Positions 7,786 to 17,039 of a stretch of DNA of 64,000 nucleotides are shown piece after piece (position 1 is the first letter of the stretch; each line of letters opens with the position of its first letter). This stretch comes from UBA5336 sp039818165. GTDB taxonomy: Bacteria > Pseudomonadota > Alphaproteobacteria > Caulobacterales > Hyphomonadaceae. The position numbers and the translations under genes were made by a program. Under the pieces are notes generated by a model. The model made no database searches. It was not told where the DNA came from and saw nothing but the letters and a program-made list of their open reading frames with translations. The stretch covers positions 62,001 to 126,000 of the forward strand of contig JBCBUL010000005.1 in assembly GCA_039818165.1 (NCBI GenBank), in the 5' to 3' direction.

Positions 7786-10700
7786 CTAAAGCGTATCCAG
7801 TGCCGCCCGTGCCGCGGTGAGTTTTTCCACGCGCAGTTTGCCTTCGGTGAGGCGTTCGCGGTTTTCCTCGACCACCTCGTCCGGCGCCTTTGCGACAAAG
7901 TTCGGATTGGCGAGCTTTTTCTCAAGACCCGTCAATTCCTTGTCGAGCGCCTTGAGCTCCTTGTCGAGCCGCGCCTTGGCCTCGCCCACATCGATCAGGT
8001 CCGCGATGCGCAAGGCGACAGACGTTCCCCCGACAACGGTCGTGATAGAGCCGTCTGGCGCTTCATGTTCCGCGCGGGCGGTTTCCAGTCGGGCGCGGGC
8101 CATGATGGCCGCGTGGTGGCGGGTCAGCCGATCGCGATCTTCCCGCCCCGCATCCACCAGTGTCATGGGCACTTTCGTGCCTGCCCCGACCCCCAGATCG
8201 GCGCGGAAAGACCGGATTTCAGAGATCAGGTCGCAGACCCAATCCATCTCCTCGGTCGCCGACTCATTCGTGTAAGCCTCTGGGAAGTCTGGCCATCGCT
8301 GGAGCATCAAGTGGCCCTCGCGCTTTGGTCCGTGCTCGGCAAGCTCGCCCCACAGTTCTTCGGTGATGAAGGGCATGAAAGGATGAAGCAGCTTCAGGAT
8401 CTGGTCCAGCGCCCAGCCCGCGACCCGGCGCGTCTCGGCCTTGGCCTCTTCATTGTCGCCATTCAGCAGCGGCTTGATAAGCTCCAGATACCAGTCGCAA
8501 TAGGTGTTCCAGACGAATTTATAGGCCGCGCCCGCCGCCTCATCGAAGCGATAGGCCTCAAGCGCTGCCGTGGTCTCGGCAAAGGTCTTTGCCACTTCGC
8601 TCACGATCCACTGATTCACCGGCTGGGTGAGCGTGGCCGGGTCCAGTTCGCCATCCCAATTGGCGCACTCATTCATCTGGCAGAAACGCGCAGCATTCCA
8701 CAGCTTCGTGCCGAAATTCCGATTGCCTTCAACGGCTTGCTTGGAGAGGCGGATGTTGCGGCCCATGCCGGCGAGGCGGGACATGGTGAAGCGCAGGGCA
8801 TCGGCACCATATTCGTCGATGAGTTCCAGCGGGTCCATGGCATTGCCCTTGGACTTGCTCATCTTCTGGCCTTTTTCATCCAGCACCAGGGCGTGGATAT
8901 AGACATCCTTAAAAGGGATTTGCCCCATGAACTTCAGGCCCATCATCATCATCCGGGCGACCCAGAAAAAGATGATGTCAAAGGCCGTGACGAGCACCGC
9001 GCCGGGATAGAAGGTGTCCAGCTCTTTGGTTTTGTCCGGCCAGCCAAGGGTGGAGAACGGCCAGAGGGCGGAGGAGAACCAAGTGTCGAGGACGTCGGGG
9101 TCACGGTAAAGAGTTACGCGATAGAAACCGTCTTCGCTCAGTTGGCCTGAACGCTCTTGGGCCTCGATTTCTGAGTCGGCATAATCATCCCCGACGATCT
9201 CGCATTTAACCCCAATGTCTTTGTAATACGCGAACGCGCTCTGCGCAGCCTCTTCAAAAGTTTCGCCACAAAACGGAACGGGCTTGCCCCATCCATAGCT
9301 TTCAACCCAACCACCATCGAGTTCTTTTCGTTCCACCGCTGGCCCATACCAAGCTGGGATTCGATGCCCCCACCAGAGTTGGCGGGAAATGCACCAGGGC
9401 TCGATGTTGTCGAGCCAGTTGAAATAGGTCTTTGACCAGTTTTCCGGCACGAAATCGGTGCGCCCATCGGCCACCGCCGCGCGCGCCTCTTTCGAGAGCT
9501 CCTCGGCATTCACGAACCACTGGTCCGTCAGCATCGGCTCAATCACGACGCCGGAGCGGTCGCCGAAGGGTTGCATGATTTTCTTGTTTTCGACGTAAGG
9601 GATCTCGTTGCCCTCGTCGTCGGCGATCATCACGGCATTTCCGTCCGCCGTGATGTCGGCAACGACCTGCTCGCGCGCTTCATACCGGTCGAGCCCGCGA
9701 TATTCGTCAGGCACCAAATTCATCGCCTGGATTTTCGGCCCGTCCCACGCTTCCGCGCCCTCGGCAATGCGCTGGGCGACCTCGGCCACCTCGGCATAGG
9801 ACGCGCCATCGGCCCGCATGGCCGCGCGCTCATCCATCAGCGAGTACATCGGAATGTTGTTGCGCTGGGCCACGCCATGGTCGTTTTCGTCATGGGCGCC
9901 GGTGATCTTCACCGCCCCGGAGCCGAACTCCGGATCAGGATACTCATCGGTGATGATCGGGATCAGGCGCCGATGTTCTTTCGGCCCCACTGGGATTTCG
10001 CACAGCTTACCGACAATCGGTTTATAGCGCTCATCATCAGGATGCACAGCCACGGCGCCATCGCCGAGCATGGTTTCCGGCCGTGTCGTGGCGATGGAGA
10101 TATAATCGCGCTCTTCCTCCAGCGTGACGTTTCCATCCTCGTCCTTCTCAACGTACGTATACGTCTCGCCGCCGGCCAGCGGGTATTTGAAGTGCCACAT
10201 ATGGCCGTCGACTTCCTTGTTCTCGACTTCGAGATCGGAAATCGCGGTCTGGAAATGGGGGTCCCAGTTCACCAGCCGCTTGTCGCGGTAGATCAGCCCC
10301 TCATTGTAAAGCTGGACGAAGACCTTGCGCACCGCCGCGCTAAGCCCCTCATCCATGGTGAAGCGCTCGCGCGACCAGTCGGCAGACACGCCAAGACGCT
10401 TGTCCTGGTTTACAATCTGGCCGCCGGATTCTTCTTTCCACTGCCAGACGCGTTTGACGAACTCTTCGCGGCCCAGGCTCGCGCGGCTTTCATTGCCGCC
10501 ATCTTCGGCCAGCTTACGCTCGACCACCATTTGCGTGGCAATGCCCGCATGGTCTGTGCCCGGCTGCCAGAACACGTTCTTACCGCGCATCCGCTCAAAC
10601 CGGATCAACACATCCTGCAGGGTGTGGTTCAGGGCATGGCCCATATGCAGAACGCCGGTCACATTGGGTGGCGGAATAACGATGCAATAGGGCTCGGCGG

Positions 10701-10794
10701 CCGTGTCCATGGAGGGCTTGAAACAGCCCTCCTCTTCCCAGCGTTTGTATAATCGGGGCTCAGCGGCGGCGGGGTCGAAACGAGAATCCAGCAT
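7786..10794 (-). CDS. valS: Valyl-tRNA synthetase
   Basis: The 1002-residue class I synthetase charges tRNA-Val. The HIGH-type motif appears as PPNVTGVLHMGHALNH (about residues 38-53), the catalytic KMSKSKGNA at about residue 640, and the CP1 editing domain between them (ATTRPETMLGD, GSGAVKITGAHDENDHGVA). The C-terminal 70 residues are the usual ValS coiled-coil arm (LDKELKALDKELTGLEKKL). It is slightly longer than the 900-950 common in the family because of small insertions in CP1. It lies downstream of popZ but is separated from it by a terminator-like hairpin, so it probably has its own promoter. Confidence 0.98.
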   Translation of the reverse strand: MLDSRFDPAAAEPRLYKRWEEEGCFKPSMDTAAEPYCIVIPPPNVTGVLHMGHALNHTLQDVLIRFERMRGKNVFWQPGTDHAGIATQMVVERKLAEDGGNESRASLGREEFVKRVWQWKEESGGQIVNQDKRLGVSADWSRERFTMDEGLSAAVRKVFVQLYNEGLIYRDKRLVNWDPHFQTAISDLEVENKEVDGHMWHFKYPLAGGETYTYVEKDEDGNVTLEEERDYISIATTRPETMLGDGAVAVHPDDERYKPIVGKLCEIPVGPKEHRRLIPIITDEYPDPEFGSGAVKITGAHDENDHGVAQRNNIPMYSLMDERAAMRADGASYAEVAEVAQRIAEGAEAWDGPKIQAMNLVPDEYRGLDRYEAREQVVADITADGNAVMIADDEGNEIPYVENKKIMQPFGDRSGVVIEPMLTDQWFVNAEELSKEARAAVADGRTDFVPENWSKTYFNWLDNIEPWCISRQLWWGHRIPAWYGPAVERKELDGGWVESYGWGKPVPFCGETFEEAAQSAFAYYKDIGVKCEIVGDDYADSEIEAQERSGQLSEDGFYRVTLYRDPDVLDTWFSSALWPFSTLGWPDKTKELDTFYPGAVLVTAFDIIFFWVARMMMMGLKFMGQIPFKDVYIHALVLDEKGQKMSKSKGNAMDPLELIDEYGADALRFTMSRLAGMGRNIRLSKQAVEGNRNFGTKLWNAARFCQMNECANWDGELDPATLTQPVNQWIVSEVAKTFAETTAALEAYRFDEAAGAAYKFVWNTYCDWYLELIKPLLNGDNEEAKAETRRVAGWALDQILKLLHPFMPFITEELWGELAEHGPKREGHLMLQRWPDFPEAYTNESATEEMDWVCDLISEIRSFRADLGVGAGTKVPMTLVDAGREDRDRLTRHHAAIMARARLETARAEHEAPDGSITTVVGGTSVALRIADLIDVGEAKARLDKELKALDKELTGLEKKLANPNFVAKAPDEVVEENRERLTEGKLRVEKLTAARAALDTL

Positions 10795-10810
10795 GGCGCG
10801 GGTCTAAGCA

Positions 10811-10845
10811 GAAAAAAGAAAAGCGCGCTACAGCCTGTAGCGCGC
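10811..10845 (-). terminator. Rho-independent terminator after popZ
   Basis: GCGCGCTACA and TGTAGCGCGC (10823-10832 and 10836-10845) form a perfect 10-bp stem with a 3-base loop. On the minus strand the stem is followed by TTTTCTTTTTT, so it terminates transcription leaving popZ just before valS. Confidence 0.85.
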
Positions 10846-10870
10846 CTTCCGGGTGTTTTGTGTTGCTGGC

Positions 10871-11602
10871 TTAGCGCGCCAGGCGCGAGATGCGCTGAAC
10901 TTCCAGTTCAACCTTGTCTTCGACGATGTCAGGGAGGTTGGCGTCGAGCCATTCCTTGATCATCGGTTTCACAAGTTCGCGCACCATGCCTTCCAGCGTG
11001 TTCTCGCTGCCCATATCCATCTTGGCAACGAGCTTGGCGAGGGCGCCGGCGGCGGCGGTTTCGGTGGCTTCTTCGGTCAGGGCTTGCATGGGAGGCTCCG
11101 CAGGGGCTTCTGGTGAAGTGTGTTGGGTCACGGCAGGGGTCGGCGCCGCGTCAGTTTCAAATTCAGGCTCGTCGGCAGCTGCGAAGACTTCATCTTCGGC
11201 CGTTTCTTCCGGCATCATGAAGCTGTCGAAATCATCCTCAACCAACTCGGTCGGCTCATCGTCGAAGCCGTCGAGATCGTCATAATCGCCGCTTTCGGTT
11301 TCCGCCGCTTGCGGTGTGCCATCCTCGATCACGCCGTCATCGACGGAAACAGCTTCATCTTCGAGGTCGGAGAGGTCGAACTCCTCGAAGATATCGTCGG
11401 TCTCGTCGCGGGTCTCGCTCGCCAGGGCGTCGAGGCTTAGACCTTCATCGTCCGACGTGTCTTCGCCCGTGGTAATCTCTTCAGGGCGCAGTTCGTTCGC
11501 CGCAGCCTCAGAGCCGCGCGAATCGTCGTCTTCGGAGATGATCTTGCGGATCGATGCGAGAATTTCCTCCATCGATGGCTCTTTGTGCGCCTCTTCGGCC
11601 AT
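10871..11602 (-). CDS. popZ: Polar organizing protein PopZ (DUF2497)
   Basis: The 243-residue protein has the PopZ layout. A conserved N-terminal helix (PSMEEILASIRKIISED, residues 9-25) binds partners. A long, very acidic, Pro-containing disordered linker covers about residues 26-180. C-terminal oligomerisation helices follow (LEGMVRELVKPMIKEWLDANLPDIVEDKVELEVQRISR). PopZ forms polymeric condensates at cell poles and anchors ParB/centromeres and cell-cycle regulators. The valS-popZ-tolC order is also found in Caulobacter. The linker is dominated by Asp, Glu and Ser. Two TTAACC half-sites lie just upstream. Confidence 0.93.
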   Translation of the reverse strand: MAEEAHKEPSMEEILASIRKIISEDDDSRGSEAAANELRPEEITTGEDTSDDEGLSLDALASETRDETDDIFEEFDLSDLEDEAVSVDDGVIEDGTPQAAETESGDYDDLDGFDDEPTELVEDDFDSFMMPEETAEDEVFAAADEPEFETDAAPTPAVTQHTSPEAPAEPPMQALTEEATETAAAGALAKLVAKMDMGSENTLEGMVRELVKPMIKEWLDANLPDIVEDKVELEVQRISRLAR

Positions 11603-11627
11603 GAAAGCCCCCGTCCGGTTGGCTGGA

Positions 11628-11668
11628 ATGGTTAACGTCCCTCAGATGGCTAAGCTGAGTGGGTTAAC
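11628..11668 (-). promoter_or_regulatory. Possible CtrA half-sites upstream of popZ
   Basis: On the minus strand TTAACCAT lies 26 bp before the popZ ATG (11628-11635) and GTTAACCC lies about 33 bp further up (11661-11668), with a CTCAG/CTGAG inverted repeat between them. TTAACCAT resembles the CtrA half-site of Caulobacterales. Both sites sit where a cell-cycle regulator could act, but half-sites of this kind occur by chance. Confidence 0.35.
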
Positions 11669-11726
11669 AACACCTTCACGGGCATTGACTTTTGTTCAGC
11701 TCATCGCTGGCCAGGTCAACGAAGTC

Positions 11727-13025
11727 CTAAGGCTGCACCATCGGCGCAGGCAGGATGCGATCGCGGCGAAGCTCACCGACGGCCTGGAGCACCTGATACG
11801 CTGCAAGTTGGGCGTCGCGCTCGGCCTGGACCAGGGTGAGGCGCGCATTCAGCAGGTCCTGCTCGCTGTCGAGCACGTCCAGCGTGGTGCGCGTGCCCAC
11901 GGACAGCTCTCGCTTTGCACCATCGAAAGCGATCTGCGCCGCCTCAATCTGGCGCTCTGAAGCCTCGATCGAACGCTGGGCGGCGATATAGCCGAACCAA
12001 GACGTGGCGAGCGCGGCGCGCAGGTCCCGCTCGGCTGCCTGTACCTGAAGGCGAGCCTGTTCCCGCCGCAACTTCGCCGAACGCACACGGCTGTTCACGA
12101 CACCGCCCTGGAAAAGCGGAATGGTGCCGCGCGCAAAGGCGCTGACGCTCGAATCGTAGAGATCATCCTCGAAGTCCTGCTGGCCGCCGGCAGTGCCGAC
12201 AATATCCAGCTGCGGACGCCCCGCGGCGGCCTGAATGTCGACAGCCTCTTCAGCAGCGCGAACATCTTCGCGCAGGGCAGCCAATTGCGGGTTGGTTTCC
12301 AGAAGCGTTGCGAGGGCGACGTCAAAATCAGCCGGTAAAATCGGTTCGGGTGGCAGCGGTCCAAGGTCTCCGGGCGCGACACCCGTGACGGCTTCAAAGT
12401 CTGCCTCAAACCCTTCGAGCTGGGCTTCAGCCGACGCCAGCCCTGCGCGGGCACCGGCAAGTCGAGCTTCGGCGAGCGCCACGTCGGTCCGCGTAATGAA
12501 CCCCACGCGAAACCGCGCCTGGGCTGCTTCGACCTGCTCTTCCAGAAGGCGAACATTGTTCTCGCGAATATCCACCGTTGCCCGCCCGGCGCGCACATTC
12601 AGAAAGGCGGAGATCGCCTGCAGGTAAATCGACTGGCGCTGGAAATCGAGACGCGCATCGGCTGCATCAATGCCGGCCTCCGCGGCACGCACGCCCGCTG
12701 AAATCCGCCCGCCCGTGTAAATTGGCACGGACGCTTCCAGTTGCGCGGTGCCAAGCGTGCGATTGCCGACCTGTTGGGTGAACAGTCTGTTCGTGTCGGT
12801 TGTTTCATAGCCGGCAGACGCCGAAAGGGTCACGTTCACGCGGCCCTGCGCGCGGGCTTCTTCCAATGCCTCTCGCGCGATCCGGGCGTCCGTCTCCGTT
12901 ACGTCCAGTGCCGGATTGCCCAGTTCGGCAAGCGCAAGCGTCTCATCCAGGGACTGTCCCAAAGCCGCGCCCGGAACGAGCATAAGCCCCATGACTGCGG
13001 TGATCAGAGCTCTCGAATTCGCCAT
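11727..13025 (-). CDS. tolC: TolC-family outer membrane efflux channel
   Basis: The 432-residue precursor has a signal peptide (to about residue 23, GAALGQS) and the two-fold repeated TolC layout of long coiled coils and short strands. Examples are QLEASVPIYTGGRISAGVRAAEAGIDAA in the first repeat and ARGTIPLFQGGVVNSRVRSAKLRREQARLQ in the second, plus VGFITRTDVALAEARL and VGTRTTLDVLDSEQDLLNARL. It forms the trimeric outer-membrane exit duct for type I secretion and efflux systems. No pump genes are adjacent, so it is probably a shared duct. It sits between popZ and pcm. A GTGAACA-g-TGTTCAC palindrome lies 67 bp upstream. Confidence 0.95.
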   Translation of the reverse strand: MANSRALITAVMGLMLVPGAALGQSLDETLALAELGNPALDVTETDARIAREALEEARAQGRVNVTLSASAGYETTDTNRLFTQQVGNRTLGTAQLEASVPIYTGGRISAGVRAAEAGIDAADARLDFQRQSIYLQAISAFLNVRAGRATVDIRENNVRLLEEQVEAAQARFRVGFITRTDVALAEARLAGARAGLASAEAQLEGFEADFEAVTGVAPGDLGPLPPEPILPADFDVALATLLETNPQLAALREDVRAAEEAVDIQAAAGRPQLDIVGTAGGQQDFEDDLYDSSVSAFARGTIPLFQGGVVNSRVRSAKLRREQARLQVQAAERDLRAALATSWFGYIAAQRSIEASERQIEAAQIAFDGAKRELSVGTRTTLDVLDSEQDLLNARLTLVQAERDAQLAAYQVLQAVGELRRDRILPAPMVQP

Positions 13026-13091
13026 GGATTATCCCTTCATCGCCATGCACCCCGTTCCACAAGGCGCCGTTTACAGCCCTAGAGGAAAAAA

Positions 13092-13106
13092 GTGAACAGT
13101 GTTCAC
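13092..13106. promoter_or_regulatory. 15-bp perfect palindrome between pcm and tolC (operator or terminator)
   Basis: GTGAACA-g-TGTTCAC is perfectly symmetric, the shape of a TetR-family operator, and lies in the likely tolC promoter region. On the minus strand it is followed directly by TTTTTT, so it could instead be the intrinsic terminator of the upstream pcm gene (6-bp stem, 3-base loop). The sequence alone does not decide. Confidence 0.5.
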
Positions 13107-13173
13107 CCCACCACAATGGGGCGAACACCTCTCATGTCGAGGGGTGCCTGCAATCGGCGGGCCGCTGCGTCGT

Positions 13174-13827
13174 CTAAAAGGTGAAGACCTTCGGCTGTCG
13201 AAACGCTGCGAACTCAGGCGGCTTGGCATCGAACACATCGCGGTGGGAAACTGTGTCGCCCGCCCGGCTGTAAATTCGCGCCCGGCCAAGGGCATCGTCC
13301 AGCTTGACGACGGCACCAAGACGGCCGCCATCTGCGAGTTGAGCTGTCAGGGCGTCGGGGACGTGTTCGACCATTCCATTGATCAGGATGACATCAAACG
13401 GGCCCTCGCCGGGAAGGCCTTCGGTCAGGGGCGCCTCAATTGCAGCGACCTGATCATAGCCCTGGGCCACCATCCGGTCCGTGAGGCGTTCAACGGCATC
13501 GCTGGAATCTTCCACCGCCAGTACCGTCTCGGTCAATTCGGCGAGCAAAGCGCTGGAATAGCCAGCGCCTGCGCCTATCACCATCGAAATGTCACTCGGC
13601 TTTGGAGCGAGCGTCTTGACCATTTTCCCAAGATCGCGCGGAAGCCACATGGCGCGGCCATCTCCAACCGGAATCTCAAGCTCGGAATAGGCAATCGACT
13701 GCTTCGAACTCATGAGGAAAGACTCGCGCGGCACTGTCATGAACGCGCGCACAATATCGGGATCAGTCACATCATTTGGACGGATCTGGGAATCCACCAT
13801 AATTTTGCGGGCGGCGGCAAAGTCCAT
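13174..13827 (-). CDS. pcm: Protein-L-isoaspartate O-methyltransferase family protein
   Basis: The 217-residue SAM-dependent methyltransferase has the PCMT layout: an N-terminal VDSQIRPNDVTDPDIVRAFMTVPRESFL, the motif I region VIGAGAGYSSALLAEL (about residues 82-97), and FDVILINGMVEHVP. The enzyme methylates isoaspartyl residues to start repair. The usual glycine-rich VLEIGTGSGY reads VIGAGAGY, as in alphaproteobacterial paralogues next to tolC, so true isoaspartate activity is likely but not proven. It is divergent from topA. The nearby isoaspartyl peptidase gene is not in the same operon. Confidence 0.85.
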   Translation of the reverse strand: MDFAAARKIMVDSQIRPNDVTDPDIVRAFMTVPRESFLMSSKQSIAYSELEIPVGDGRAMWLPRDLGKMVKTLAPKPSDISMVIGAGAGYSSALLAELTETVLAVEDSSDAVERLTDRMVAQGYDQVAAIEAPLTEGLPGEGPFDVILINGMVEHVPDALTAQLADGGRLGAVVKLDDALGRARIYSRAGDTVSHRDVFDAKPPEFAAFRQPKVFTF

Positions 13828-14000
13828 GCCTTAGGTCCTCGAAATCGGCTCTTTCCGAGCCTTTGTTTAGATCGCCGGGGCCTACCGCGTTGCGCGTGCT
13901 GGTTCAAGTTCTCCAATCGTCGCGAGCGATTTGGCTGCTTGACTTGCGCTTTGCGCTCTACCACTTTCCGGCGCCTCAGGCTGGGAAGAAGGTGACCTCC

Positions 14001-16571
14001 ATGAAAGTTGTCGTTGTTGAGTCCCCGGCCAAAGCCAAGACAATCAACAAATATCTCGGCAAAGACTTCAAGGTGTTGGCCTCGTACGGTCACATCCGCG
14101 ACCTGCCTTCCAAGGATGGTTCTGTTGATCCCGAGAATGACTTCGAGATGGTTTGGCAGGCAGACTCGAAGTCCAATGCGCGCATCCGGGAAATCGCCGA
14201 CGCCGTAAAGGGCTCCGAGAAACTGATCCTTGCCACCGACCCTGATCGCGAGGGCGAGGCGATCAGTTGGCATCTGCTCGAAGTGCTCAAGAAGCGCCGC
14301 GTTTTGAAAGATGTCGATGTCGAGCGGGTTGTATTTAATGCGATCACCAAATCCGCCGTCACAAGCGCGATGCAGGAGCCCCGCGAAGTCGACAGCGAAT
14401 TGGTTGATGCCTATCTCGCGCGCCGCGCGCTGGATTATCTGGTGGGGTTCAATCTTTCGCCGGTTCTGTGGCGAAAGCTGCCGGGTGCGCGATCTGCGGG
14501 CCGAGTGCAATCGGTCGCGCTTCGTCTGATTTGCCAGCGAGAGCTCGAGATCGAAACCTTCGTGCCCCAGGAATACTGGCAGGTGGCCGCCAAACTGCGC
14601 GCCCCCGATGGGACCAACTTTGAAGCCCGCTTGCACAGCCTCGACGGCAAGACCCTCAAAAAATTCGACTTACCCAATGAAGCCGCGGCGACAGCGGCAC
14701 TAGAGGCCGTGAAGGTCGGCGGGTACACGGTCGACAGCGTTGAAGCCAAGCCGGTCAAACGCAATCCCCCACCGCCCTTTATTACGTCAACGCTGCAGCA
14801 GGACGCTTCCAGACGGCTGGGGTTCGGCGCCAAGCGCACAATGCAGGCGGCCCAGAAACTCTACGAGGCCGGGCGTATCACCTATATGCGGACGGATGGT
14901 GTTAACATGGCCGAAGAGGCCTATTCCGCCGCTCGGAGCCAGATTGAGACCGCCTATGGCGCACGCTATCTGCCCGAAAAGCCTCGCCGCTACAGCTCTA
15001 AACAGAAGAATGCCCAGGAAGCCCACGAGGCTATCCGGCCGACAGACTTCTCAATCACGCCGGATGACTTCAAGTCCACCGACCAGGACCAATGGAAGCT
15101 TTATGCCCTCATCTGGCGCCGGGCCACGGCCAGCCAGATGCAGCCGGCGGAGTTTGAGCGCACCACGATAGACATGTCCTCCAGCGACAAGCGGGCGGGC
15201 CTGCGCGCCTCGGGTCAGGTGCTTGTATTTGATGGCTTTATCCGGCTCTACACAGAGGGCCGCGATGAGCCCTCCGACGATGACGACGACAAGCGCCTGC
15301 CAAAGATGACGGAAGGCGACCATGCCGACCTGCTCGACGCCAGTTCCAGCCAGCACTTCACGGAGCCTCCGCCGCGCTTCACGGAAGCAAGCCTGGTCAA
15401 ACGCCTCGAAGAGTTGGGAATTGGGCGGCCATCCACCTATGCCTCCATCATCACCACGCTTCAGGACCGCGACTATGTCCGCATCGACCAGAAGCGATTT
15501 TTCCCCGAAGACAAAGGCCGCCTGGTTACGGCCTTTCTGGAAAACTTCTTCCAGCGCTACGTGGAATACGACTTCACCGCTGCGCTTGAAGAAAAGCTCG
15601 ATATCATTTCCGATGGCAAGCTGGACTGGAAGGTCTTCCTGACCGAGTTCTGGAAACAGTTCGAAGCCGCCATTGGCGAGACAAAGGACTTGCGCGTCAC
15701 CCATGTTCTCGATGCGTTGAACGAAGCGCTTGGACCGTATGTTTTCCCCGAAAAGGATGCCGACGGGAACGTGAAGGACAATCCACGCCTCTGCCCGCTG
15801 TGCAATGAAGGCGAACTGAGCCTGAAACTCGGCCGCGGCGGCGCGTTTGTGGGATGCAATCGCTATCCAGAGTGTAAGTACACACGGTCTTTCTCCGTCG
15901 ATGAAGGCGAACAGGTTATCAATCCCGATGGCGAGGAGATCGGCCTGGACCCTGATACGGGCAAAATGGTGACGCTGCGCTCAGGCCGGTTTGGCCCCTA
16001 TGTGCAGCTTGGCGAGCCCGAAGAAGGTGAGAAGCCCAAGCGCGCCAGTTTCCCGAAGGGCGAAACACCGGAAAACGTCACTTTGGAGAAAGCGCTGAAA
16101 TGGCTGTCTCTGCCCCGCGAAGTGGGCAAACACCCGGAAGACGGCGAACCGATCCTCGCCAATATTGGGCGCTATGGACCGTATGTGCAGCATGGCAATA
16201 CCTATGCGAACCTGCCCGATGTGGCGGAAGTATTTGAAGTTGGTCTCAACCGCGCTGTGACTTTGATTGCTGAGAAGCGCGCTAACCCCGGTCGGGGCCG
16301 CGGGGCGGCTGCCAAACCGCTGCGCGAGCTTGGCAAGCATCCTGCCGATGAAGAACCGATCAACGTGTTCGAGGGTCGCTACGGCCCTTACGTGAAACAT
16401 GGTAAAACGAACGCCACGATCCCGAAAGAGATCGCGCCCGACGCAATCACGCTGGAACAGGCCGTCGAGTTGATCAACGCCCGCGCTGCGAAGCCTCCGA
16501 AAAAGAAGAAAGCCGCTGCGAAAAAGAAACCGGCGGCCAAGAAAAAACCCGCCGCCAAAAAGAAGGACTGA
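14001..16571 (+). CDS. topA: DNA topoisomerase I (type IA)
   Basis: The 856-residue enzyme relaxes negative supercoils. I start it at ATG 14001 (MKVVVVESPAKAKTI, the universal TOPRIM start) with GAAGG at 13989-13993; an in-frame upstream extension has no family match. TOPRIM acidic residues are in ATDPDREGEAISWHL. The active-site tyrosine is in GRITYMRTDGVN at residue 295. One four-Cys zinc ribbon is visible (CPLC...CNRYPEC, about residues 599-625), followed by repeated TOPRIM-C modules with SGRFGPYVQ and GRYGPYV motifs. The last 30 residues are Lys/Ala/Pro-rich, a DNA-binding tail common in GC-rich alphaproteobacteria. Confidence 0.98.
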   Translation: MKVVVVESPAKAKTINKYLGKDFKVLASYGHIRDLPSKDGSVDPENDFEMVWQADSKSNARIREIADAVKGSEKLILATDPDREGEAISWHLLEVLKKRRVLKDVDVERVVFNAITKSAVTSAMQEPREVDSELVDAYLARRALDYLVGFNLSPVLWRKLPGARSAGRVQSVALRLICQRELEIETFVPQEYWQVAAKLRAPDGTNFEARLHSLDGKTLKKFDLPNEAAATAALEAVKVGGYTVDSVEAKPVKRNPPPPFITSTLQQDASRRLGFGAKRTMQAAQKLYEAGRITYMRTDGVNMAEEAYSAARSQIETAYGARYLPEKPRRYSSKQKNAQEAHEAIRPTDFSITPDDFKSTDQDQWKLYALIWRRATASQMQPAEFERTTIDMSSSDKRAGLRASGQVLVFDGFIRLYTEGRDEPSDDDDDKRLPKMTEGDHADLLDASSSQHFTEPPPRFTEASLVKRLEELGIGRPSTYASIITTLQDRDYVRIDQKRFFPEDKGRLVTAFLENFFQRYVEYDFTAALEEKLDIISDGKLDWKVFLTEFWKQFEAAIGETKDLRVTHVLDALNEALGPYVFPEKDADGNVKDNPRLCPLCNEGELSLKLGRGGAFVGCNRYPECKYTRSFSVDEGEQVINPDGEEIGLDPDTGKMVTLRSGRFGPYVQLGEPEEGEKPKRASFPKGETPENVTLEKALKWLSLPREVGKHPEDGEPILANIGRYGPYVQHGNTYANLPDVAEVFEVGLNRAVTLIAEKRANPGRGRGAAAKPLRELGKHPADEEPINVFEGRYGPYVKHGKTNATIPKEIAPDAITLEQAVELINARAAKPPKKKKAAAKKKPAAKKKPAAKKKD

Positions 16572-16577
16572 CACCCC

Positions 16578-17039
16578 ATGTCCACGCCCGAAGCTCGTCT
16601 CGCCGATCTGGGCATTGCTCTTCCAGAGCCCATGGCCGCTGTAGCCAATTATGTGCCTTTCGTGATTTCCGGGAACATGTTGTTCGTCTCAGGCCAGGTG
16701 TCGGTGATGGATGGGTCGCTGATGAAAGGCCGACTTGGTGAAGACCTGGAACTCAGCGCAGGCCAACACGCGGCGCGCGCCTGCGGGATCAACCTGATCG
16801 CCCAGTGCAAGGCGGCAGTAGGCGAGCTTTCGAAAATTGAGCGGGTCGTAAAGCTAGGCGGGTTTGTGAACGCCGCGCCGGACTTCGTTGACATTCCGCA
16901 AGTTATCAATGGTTGCTCCGACCTGATGGTGGAGGTCTTCGGAGACGCGGGCCGCCATGCCCGCTCTGCGGTTGCCTGCCCGGTCCTGCCGCTTGGCGTA
17001 GCTGTGGAGGTGGATGGCGTCTTCGAGATCGCCGCGTGA
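16578..17039 (+). CDS. RidA/YjgF/YER057c family protein
   Basis: The 153-residue product has the chorismate-mutase-like RidA fold markers: NYVPFVISGNMLFVSGQVS near residues 24-42, ACGINLIAQCKAAVGELSKIERVVKLGGFVNAAPDF, and the C-terminal RSAVACPVLPLGVAVEVDGVFEIA with the ligand-binding Arg. RidA proteins deaminate reactive enamine/imine intermediates. This longer subgroup (LAxLGIxLP start) is less characterised than the archetype. It begins six bases after topA and its stop overlaps the next start (GTGA), so the genes are likely co-transcribed. Confidence 0.92.
   Translation: MSTPEARLADLGIALPEPMAAVANYVPFVISGNMLFVSGQVSVMDGSLMKGRLGEDLELSAGQHAARACGINLIAQCKAAVGELSKIERVVKLGGFVNAAPDFVDIPQVINGCSDLMVEVFGDAGRHARSAVACPVLPLGVAVEVDGVFEIAA

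Noticed and set aside
7756..9150. Long open frame (464 residues) on the plus strand across valS
   Set aside because: It is antisense to the conserved valS coding region, has no recognisable domain, and its openness follows from GC-rich codon use.
13863..14000. 46-residue N-terminal extension of TopA
   Set aside because: The universal TOPRIM start MKVVVVESPAKAK lies at 14001 with its own ribosome site; the extension covers the divergent promoter region.
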